Positions 7,849 to 12,094 of a stretch of 12,094 bases of DNA are shown in pieces; position 1 is the stretch's first letter; each line of letters begins with the position of its first letter. Location of the stretch: NCBI GenBank assembly GCA_028875955.1, contig JAGWTX010000016.1:1-12094 (forward strand), written 5' to 3'. The DNA is from Bacteroidota bacterium. Lineage in GTDB: Bacteria > Bacteroidota > Bacteroidia > Chitinophagales > Chitinophagaceae. Under the pieces are notes generated by a model. That model was not told the DNA's origin and did not search any database. It was given only the letters and a program-made list of their open reading frames with translations. A program made the position numbers and the translations under genes.

Positions 7849-8490
7849 AGGAAGCGATCTATTGTCCCACCTCAGTTGAATCAATTGCGAAAGATAAACG
7901 GTTAGAATGGCAATCAGCATGCCCCCACCTACATCCAGCGGGAAATGTTGTCCCAGATAGATTCTAGAATAGCCTACCGATACTGCATAGGCGAATCCGG
8001 CAAAGAGTACCCATGGGCTGCCGATCAGTAAAGTTGTCATTAAAAAAATACAAAAGGCTGTGGCGGTATGGCCAGATGGAAAACTATAAATGGTATGCAT
8101 TTCAACACCCGGTACTGTATGGATTTGTGTAATATCCGGAATGGCTTTTATGGGCCGTGGCTCAGCCGGAAAAATATAGTATTTACAAAGCTGTGTAAAA
8201 AAAGTGGAGATCAGAAATACAGCAACGAGTAATGGTAATTTATTTCGCCTGAAAAAATAGACCAGCAACAATGCCGGGATCCAAACCACACCATCGCCCA
8301 GATTGGTCCAATATTCAAAAAAGAAATCGGCCGTTTTCCCCAGGTCGTTATTCAGGAGAAGGAAAAAAGGGATCTTTCCTACCAGTGATGAGTAAAAAAC
8401 CAGAAACAAACCCAACACGGCTGTCAGTAAGCTTCCCATGATAAAATTCGGGTTGAATCTTTTGGGTGCTGTATGTATCGGTTGGTTCAT
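7828..8490 (-). CDS. PAP2-family membrane phosphatase
   Basis: This 220-residue polytopic membrane protein belongs to the PAP2/lipid phosphatase superfamily. It probably dephosphorylates a lipid phosphate such as undecaprenyl pyrophosphate, phosphatidate or phosphatidylglycerophosphate at the inner membrane. All three active-site motifs are visible: K103 with R112-P113 (KYYIFPAEPRP, motif 1), FPSGHTA with catalytic His141 (motif 2), and SRIYLGQHFPLD with Arg176, nucleophile His182 and Asp186 (motif 3). Motif 1 has eight residues between Lys and Arg-Pro instead of the textbook six. About five to six hydrophobic helices alternate with these motifs, as in the family. The gene overlaps the peptidase terminator at its 3' end. 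Just upstream of its ATG is a promoter-like box close enough to suggest a leaderless mRNA. The superfamily is certain. The exact lipid substrate is not known. Confidence 0.92.
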   Translation of the reverse strand: MNQPIHTAPKRFNPNFIMGSLLTAVLGLFLVFYSSLVGKIPFFLLLNNDLGKTADFFFEYWTNLGDGVVWIPALLLVYFFRRNKLPLLVAVFLISTFFTQLCKYYIFPAEPRPIKAIPDITQIHTVPGVEMHTIYSFPSGHTATAFCIFLMTTLLIGSPWVLFAGFAYAVSVGYSRIYLGQHFPLDVGGGMLIAILTVYLSQLIQLRWDNRSLPKKAADV

Positions 8491-8495
8491 TTTTG

Positions 8496-8528
8496 CAAAT
8501 CTACGATAACAAATCTTTCCAGTTCAAT
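8496..8528 (-). promoter_or_regulatory. Putative Bacteroidota-type promoter for the PAP2 gene
   Basis: On the minus strand ATTG (8528-8525) is followed after 21 bases by TAGATTTG (8503-8496), a full match to the TAnnTTTG -7 element of Bacteroidota. The G of the -7 box lies only five bases before the ATG at 8490. Transcription would therefore start at or within about two bases of the start codon. The -33 side abuts the T run of the upstream terminator. This is a sequence match only. Confidence 0.55.
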
Positions 8529-8552
8529 AAAAACCCCCTGCGGAGCAGGGGG
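8529..8552 (-). terminator. Intrinsic terminator of the methionine (PLP enzyme - homoserine dehydrogenase) operon
   Basis: Read on the minus strand, CCCCCTGC (8552-8545), a 3-base loop and GCAGGGGG (8541-8534) run into five T residues (8533-8529). The hairpin begins 24 bases after the homoserine dehydrogenase stop codon. It separates the operon from the PAP2 gene. Confidence 0.9.
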
Positions 8553-8576
8553 AAAATCAAAAATCAAAAAACTTTT

Positions 8577-9833
8577 TCAGACTACGCCAGCCAGTTCCAG
8601 GCTGCGTTTTTTTAGATGAACGATATCCAGGTTATCAATGATGGCTTCGGCAGCTAAAATGAGGGAAGTGCTGTTTTCTTTCCACCAACTGCTTTCGGTT
8701 AATTGTCGCAGGTGTACGACACCTATCAGGTATTTCCTTTCTGCTTCCGCATGCCATTCCTCAATCCACTCAAATTTTTCACGTGGGATATATTTCCAGT
8801 CATCAAAACTTACATACACTTTCAGGTAAAAATCATTGCTTAATTCATTGGGTGTCTGGTGGTATAGTTTTTTGTACTCATAACAGTAATTGTATCGCAA
8901 TGCCCCGATATCGCTCAAAACCGCTGAAGCAGTCGGGAAACTGCCTGCTCCCTTTCCATAGAAAAACTGTTTGTCTGCAAAACCACTTTCAATAACCACG
9001 CCGTTGTATTCATTTTTGACGAATGACAAAGGATCCTGGATGGGTACAAACTGTGGCAATACAAAGGCGGCCACTTTTCCATTTTTGAGTTTCTTGGCCT
9101 GTGCAATCAGTTTGATATCCAGATTCTTCTCTTTGGCCACAACGGCATCCGTAAGCTGTATGTTCTGGATCCCGGTAAATAAGATATTGTTCGGATGTTC
9201 CACAATGCCATAGGCATGATTCAGTAGGATGGTCCATTTGTTAACCGCATCGTATCCCTCAATATCCAGTTTGGGATTGCTTTCGGCAAAACCCAGCTGT
9301 TGGGCAAGCAGCAAGGCCGACTGAAAATCAAGTTTGTCCTCAAACATCTTTGTCAGGATAAAATTGGTTGACCCGTTTACAATGGCTTTGATCGAATGAA
9401 GCAGGTCGTTGTCGTAATATTCCTCCAGGTTGCGTATTACGGGAATCGAGGCGCAAGCGGCTGCCTCGCACAAAAATGGAAGCCCTGTTTCCTGTTGCAA
9501 CTGAAGGATTTCCGGTAAATGTTCCGCAATCATTTTCTTGCTGGCACTCACCACGGCTTTCCCGTTCCTGAGGGCAGTGGATACAATGGTAAAAGCGGCA
9601 TCGGCATCATCAATCACTTCCACAATCACATTGATGCTTTCGTCGAACAGGAGGTCGTCTTTGTCTGTTGTAAACAAGGCATCCGGTGCATTTCTTTCCT
9701 TGCCGGGATGTTTGATACAGACTCTTTTTATATTGGCTTTCAATGAAGGTGTTTGTTGTAATACTTTGTAGAGGCCTTCACCTACCACCCCAAATCCGAA
9801 TAGCCCGATGGTTAACTGTTTGTGTGTGTCCAT
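8577..9833 (-). CDS. Homoserine dehydrogenase
   Basis: This 418-residue enzyme reduces aspartate semialdehyde to homoserine with NAD(P)H, at the branch to methionine and threonine. The N-terminal Rossmann motif GxGxxG is at 13-18 (GFGVVG). Lys99 (SASKK) matches the conserved TANK lysine. The catalytic domain carries NGSTNFILTKM (153-163) and LDIEGYDAVNK (189-199), with Asp195 and catalytic Lys199, plus GKGAGSFPTASAVLSDI (293-309). The usual EAxVxGGIP reads EAAACASIP (123-131). The C-terminal segment starts FYLKVYVSFDD (335-345) where an ACT domain would begin (FYLRLxVxD), but the remainder does not look like a normal ACT fold sequence. Thus feedback regulation by threonine is uncertain. No aspartokinase domain is fused. 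The gene lies 174 bases downstream of the PLP enzyme, under the same SAM riboswitch unless an internal promoter acts, and is followed by a terminator. The symbol could be hom. Confidence 0.93.
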   Translation of the reverse strand: MDTHKQLTIGLFGFGVVGEGLYKVLQQTPSLKANIKRVCIKHPGKERNAPDALFTTDKDDLLFDESINVIVEVIDDADAAFTIVSTALRNGKAVVSASKKMIAEHLPEILQLQQETGLPFLCEAAACASIPVIRNLEEYYDNDLLHSIKAIVNGSTNFILTKMFEDKLDFQSALLLAQQLGFAESNPKLDIEGYDAVNKWTILLNHAYGIVEHPNNILFTGIQNIQLTDAVVAKEKNLDIKLIAQAKKLKNGKVAAFVLPQFVPIQDPLSFVKNEYNGVVIESGFADKQFFYGKGAGSFPTASAVLSDIGALRYNYCYEYKKLYHQTPNELSNDFYLKVYVSFDDWKYIPREKFEWIEEWHAEAERKYLIGVVHLRQLTESSWWKENSTSLILAAEAIIDNLDIVHLKKRSLELAGVV

Positions 9834-9944
9834 GTCCTGTTTATCGTTTACTGGTTGAATAGTTGTTGTATGATTGATATGAAGTTGAAATGAATGATGT
9901 AGCTTATTTAGTGCAACGGATTAGCATGCAGAGCAATTGCGTTG

Positions 9945-9952
9945 CAAAATTA
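9945..9952 (-). promoter_or_regulatory. Possible internal -7 promoter box ahead of homoserine dehydrogenase
   Basis: TAATTTTG on the minus strand fits the TAnnTTTG element and lies about 110 bases before the homoserine dehydrogenase start. No TTG is seen at the expected distance upstream, so this may be chance. If real, homoserine could be made when the SAM riboswitch has shut off the operon, for example for threonine synthesis. No terminator is evident between the two genes. Confidence 0.25.
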
Positions 9953-10007
9953 GCCGTGTTTGGTTACTGAAGGGTAATAAAAAATGGTTCATTGCATTAA
10001 TGATATG

Positions 10008-11183
10008 TTAAGAGGCGAGCGCAAAACGAGGTTCCGGTTTTCGAATTGCGGAAAGAGTTTGGTCAAGATCCCTGATCAGGTCTGCCGCATTTTCCAAACC
10101 TATCGAGAGCCTGATCAGGCTATCATTGATTCCTGCGGCCCTTCTTTGTTCCTGTGGAATGGTTTTGTGGGTCATATTGGCCGGATGGGAAATCAGACTT
10201 TTGATACCTCCCAGGCTTTCCGCCAATTTGAAAACCCGGGTTTTTGTTACAAAAGCAAGTGCGGCCTCCTCAGTATCATCCACCAGGCTGAATGAAATGA
10301 TGCCTCCAAAACCGCTGGCTTGTTTTTTGGCAACCTCATGATGGGGATGTGTAGTCAATCCCGGATAGTTTACTTTTCTAACCAATGGATGTTGCGCCAG
10401 GAATTCAGCAACCGCTAATGCGGATGCACCATGCTGTTGCATACGCAGATGCAGGGTTTCCATGCCTCGTACTACCAGCCAGCTGTCGAAAGGTGAGAGT
10501 ATGGCTCCACAGGCGTTTTGTAAAAATTTTATTTGCTCACCCAGCGCCGGATCTTTTGCAACCACCAAACCTGCAATCAGGTCACTATGCCCTCCCAGGT
10601 ATTTTGTGGCACTATGCACGACCAGATCGGCACCAAGTAGCAAGGGTTGTTGCAGTGCCGGAGTCGCAAACGTATTATCCACGCATAACAGGCAATGGTT
10701 GGCTTTTGCCAGCCTGGCGATCGCTTCTATATCTGAAATTTTCAGGGTAGGGTTGGTGGGTGTTTCCAGCCAGATCAGTTTTGTTTTCGGTCCAATGGCT
10801 GCTGCCACTTTTTCGATATCCGAAGTATCGGTAAAACGAACGGTGATGCCAAACTTCTTATACACTTTGGTGAAGAGGCGAAAAGCTCCGCCATAAATGT
10901 CATCTACCGCCAGGATCTCATCACCGGATTCCAACAATTTGACGATGGCATCAATAGCGGCCAGGCCGCTGCTGAATGCGATCCCGGTGCTGCCTTCTTC
11001 CATTTGTGCAATCAGGTTTTCCAGAACCGATCTTGTGGGATTTCCGGTGCGGGCATAATCATATCCCTGGTTGATTCCAGGGGCTTCCTGAACAAATGTG
11101 GATGTCTGGTAGATAGGAACGGAAATGGCCCCGGTCAAGGGATCTACCGGAATGCTGTGGATCAGTTGGGTTGCGGTTTGCAT
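10008..11183 (-). CDS. Cys/Met metabolism PLP enzyme, cystathionine gamma-synthase-like
   Basis: This 391-residue enzyme belongs to the Cys/Met metabolism PLP-dependent family (cystathionine gamma-synthase, gamma-lyase and acylhomoserine sulfhydrylase). The PLP lysine is Lys194 in HSATKYLGGHSD. Other family sites are Tyr43 and Arg45 in YARTGNPTR, SSGLAA (71-76), Tyr97 in DDIYGG, Asp169 in VDNTF, and a C-terminal LIRLSIGLE carboxylate-binding Arg. The length is typical. Cystathionine gamma-synthase (acylhomoserine plus cysteine to cystathionine) or a direct sulfhydrylation role is preferred over a gamma-lyase. The reason is context: the gene is first behind a SAM-I riboswitch and is followed by homoserine dehydrogenase, which marks methionine biosynthesis. 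The family members are hard to tell apart by sequence. The ATG at 11183 (MQTATQLIHS) is the natural start and lies about 120 bases after the riboswitch terminator. No homoserine acyltransferase gene is in the window. Confidence 0.9.
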   Translation of the reverse strand: MQTATQLIHSIPVDPLTGAISVPIYQTSTFVQEAPGINQGYDYARTGNPTRSVLENLIAQMEEGSTGIAFSSGLAAIDAIVKLLESGDEILAVDDIYGGAFRLFTKVYKKFGITVRFTDTSDIEKVAAAIGPKTKLIWLETPTNPTLKISDIEAIARLAKANHCLLCVDNTFATPALQQPLLLGADLVVHSATKYLGGHSDLIAGLVVAKDPALGEQIKFLQNACGAILSPFDSWLVVRGMETLHLRMQQHGASALAVAEFLAQHPLVRKVNYPGLTTHPHHEVAKKQASGFGGIISFSLVDDTEEAALAFVTKTRVFKLAESLGGIKSLISHPANMTHKTIPQEQRRAAGINDSLIRLSIGLENAADLIRDLDQTLSAIRKPEPRFALAS

Positions 11184-11305
11184 GTTAAACAGTTTTTACC
11201 TCGCCTTCAGGCTGGGGGTTATGGAATGTTGTAAAAACCCTTTAGCAGACTTTCAAGAAGGAAACTTACCCGAATCGCTTTATTACTACCGGTAATCAGG
11301 TACAT

Positions 11306-11338
11306 AAAAAAAGCTCATCCGGTAAATCAGATGAGCTT
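11306..11338 (-). terminator. Riboswitch-controlled intrinsic terminator in the methionine operon leader
   Basis: On the minus strand a perfect 9-bp stem, AAGCTCATC (11338-11330) with GATGAGCTT (11319-11311), and a 10-base loop is followed by a seven-base T run ending at 11306. It starts 46 bases after the SAM riboswitch and lies before the start codon at 11183, as expected for transcription control. Part of the riboswitch P1 3' strand, AGATAAG, can pair with CTCATCT in the terminator's left arm with one mismatch. This gives a plausible antiterminator. Confidence 0.88.
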
Positions 11339-11383
11339 ACTATAATTTTCACCAGGGGTGAGAAGGTTGCAAACTGTACTCTG

Positions 11384-11498
11384 ACTTATCTTTTCCCGCT
11401 ACTGCGGGATAGGATTTGGCACCTTCATATCGTTGAGTGAATGATATGGGTTGCCAAGGCTTCATCGGGCCAAATTCCCTCTGCCTTTCTTGATAAGT
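11384..11498 (-). ncRNA. SAM-I (S-box) riboswitch
   Basis: Read on the minus strand, this 115-base leader shows the S-box features in order. P1 is ACTTATC (11498-11492) pairing with GATAAGT (11390-11384). After the AAGA/AGGCAGAGGGA box comes GGCCCGATGAAGCC. GGCAACC is followed by the P3 hairpin (CATATC/GATATG) and AAGGTGCCAA. P4 is TCCCGC AGTA GCGGGA, followed by AAAAGATAAG. In this class, SAM binding stabilises P1 and allows the downstream terminator to form, turning off methionine genes. Here the terminator is at 11306-11338 and the controlled genes are the PLP enzyme and homoserine dehydrogenase. The 11184-11305 remainder of the leader shows no further clear element. Confidence 0.95.
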
Positions 11499-11515
11499 AT
11501 TCTAAAGAACTGGTG

Positions 11516-11548
11516 CAAATATACAATCAACTGTTTCAATTTTCCAAA
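11516..11548 (-). promoter_or_regulatory. Bacteroidota-type promoter for the SAM riboswitch operon
   Basis: On the minus strand TTTG (11548-11545), 21 bases, then TATATTTG (11523-11516) match the TTTG...TAnnTTTG pattern of the primary sigma factor in Bacteroidota. The predicted start near 11510 places the first riboswitch base about 12 bases into the RNA. This position supports the call. The 5' leader before the PLP enzyme gene would be about 330 bases. Confidence 0.7.
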
Positions 11549-11615
11549 TAAAAGTCTACTTAAATTGTAGGAAATGTTTAAAAAATCAATGCCAGCGTAT
11601 GTTTCAGTCTGAAAA

Positions 11616-12094
11616 TTATTTTTTGCTTCCCGTTAATACATGGTAAATACCTATCCGTAAAGCTGTATTGCTCATGCTGGCATCCAGCGATAATTTTTTC
11701 CCAAACCAGGCGATACCTCCGCCAAGAGAGCCCGTTGTTGAATAACGGGAGGGGCCGGTAAATGCATTGCCGGTTGCCCTGTTTGTAAACCTGGAATTTG
11801 CATTGTTGAATTCGATGGCAGCCATACCAAAGATTTTCAATTTTCCTTTTTTCTGAATGTCTATATAATACCTTGTAAATGGCGCGAGCCCCAGGTCTGT
11901 ATAGGTTTCTTTGTTATTTGTCCAGCTGCTGTTGTCATAGGTAAGCGATTCGATACCGAATGTTGCCTGTATTCCCAATACCCAGTTGTGCGCTATTACA
12001 TACCCATAAGACGGATTGATACTGATTCCATAATCATTCCCTCCTGAGCCTGCGCTGAATGCCAGACGGGTATAATACATATCGTTTGTGATTA
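11616..12094 (-). CDS. Outer membrane beta-barrel protein, 5' end cut by the window
   Basis: The visible C-terminal part is about 158 residues of alternating beta-strand sequence with many Gly, Tyr, Phe and Asn residues. Examples are YGISINPSYGYVIAHNWVLGIQ, APFTRYYIDIQKKGKLKIFGM and GGGIAWFGKKLSLDASM. This is the pattern of small OmpA/OmpX-like outer membrane barrels (OMP_b-brl type) common in Bacteroidota. The frame remains open upstream of the first visible ATG (12080) with ITND directly before it, so the real start and the signal peptide lie beyond the window edge and that ATG is internal. The protein ends LRIGIYHVLTGSKK at TAA (11618-11616). No strong terminator follows. Its role is unknown. 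It is transcribed in the same direction as the methionine operon, but that operon has its own promoter. Confidence 0.75.
   Translation of the reverse strand, partial: ITNDMYYTRLAFSAGSGGNDYGISINPSYGYVIAHNWVLGIQATFGIESLTYDNSSWTNNKETYTDLGLAPFTRYYIDIQKKGKLKIFGMAAIEFNNANSRFTNRATGNAFTGPSRYSTTGSLGGGIAWFGKKLSLDASMSNTALRIGIYHVLTGSKK

Noticed and set aside
9834..10007. A terminator or small RNA between the PLP enzyme and homoserine dehydrogenase genes
   Set aside because: Only short palindromes (CATTAATG, TTGC-AAC-GCAA) are seen, with no stable stem followed by a T run.
10462..10896. 144-codon plus-strand ORF antisense to the PLP enzyme gene
   Set aside because: It mirrors a strongly conserved coding sequence and shows no independent motif, promoter or terminator.

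Overview
The window looks like chromosomal DNA of a Bacteroidota bacterium, most likely of the Chitinophagaceae type. The evidence is a SusC/SusD outer-membrane pair, a LytS-like membrane sensor in a form typical of this phylum, promoter boxes resembling the Bacteroidota TTG...TAnnTTTG consensus, little sign of Shine-Dalgarno sequences, and a homoserine dehydrogenase of the Bacteroidota variety. The family-level assignment is an inference from gene style, not from a marker gene.

Layout. From 129 to 4646 (+) lie a SusC-type TonB-dependent transporter and its SusD-type surface lipoprotein, closed by a clear intrinsic terminator. Converging on them at 4748-5839 (-) is a four-helix membrane protein of the LytS/YehU histidine-kinase family. 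Its phosphoacceptor His and ATP-binding motifs appear to be lost. A gene-free stretch of 490 bases (5840-6329) follows. It is rich in inverted repeats and holds a minus-strand terminator preceded by a tiny ORF that resembles an attenuator leader. Next is a secreted M28 metallopeptidase with a PA insert (6330-7793, +). It shares a terminator hairpin with the 3' end of a convergent PAP2-family membrane phosphatase (7828-8490, -).

The right part is a sulfur amino acid unit read on the minus strand. A Bacteroidota-type promoter (11516-11548) leads into a textbook SAM-I (S-box) riboswitch (11384-11498) and then an intrinsic terminator (11306-11338). After these come a cystathionine gamma-synthase-like PLP enzyme (10008-11183), homoserine dehydrogenase (8577-9833) and a closing terminator (8529-8552). 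Homoserine dehydrogenase makes homoserine. After acylation by an enzyme not encoded here, the PLP enzyme would convert it to cystathionine (or homocysteine) on the way to methionine, with S-adenosylmethionine shutting off transcription. The window ends inside an outer-membrane beta-barrel gene (11616 to the edge, -).

The most interesting points are the apparent pseudo-histidine kinase, the orphan leader/terminator element upstream of it, the predicted leaderless PAP2 transcript, and the terminator embedded in the PAP2 coding end. I see no mobile elements, CRISPR arrays, tRNA or rRNA genes, and no clearly new multi-gene system.
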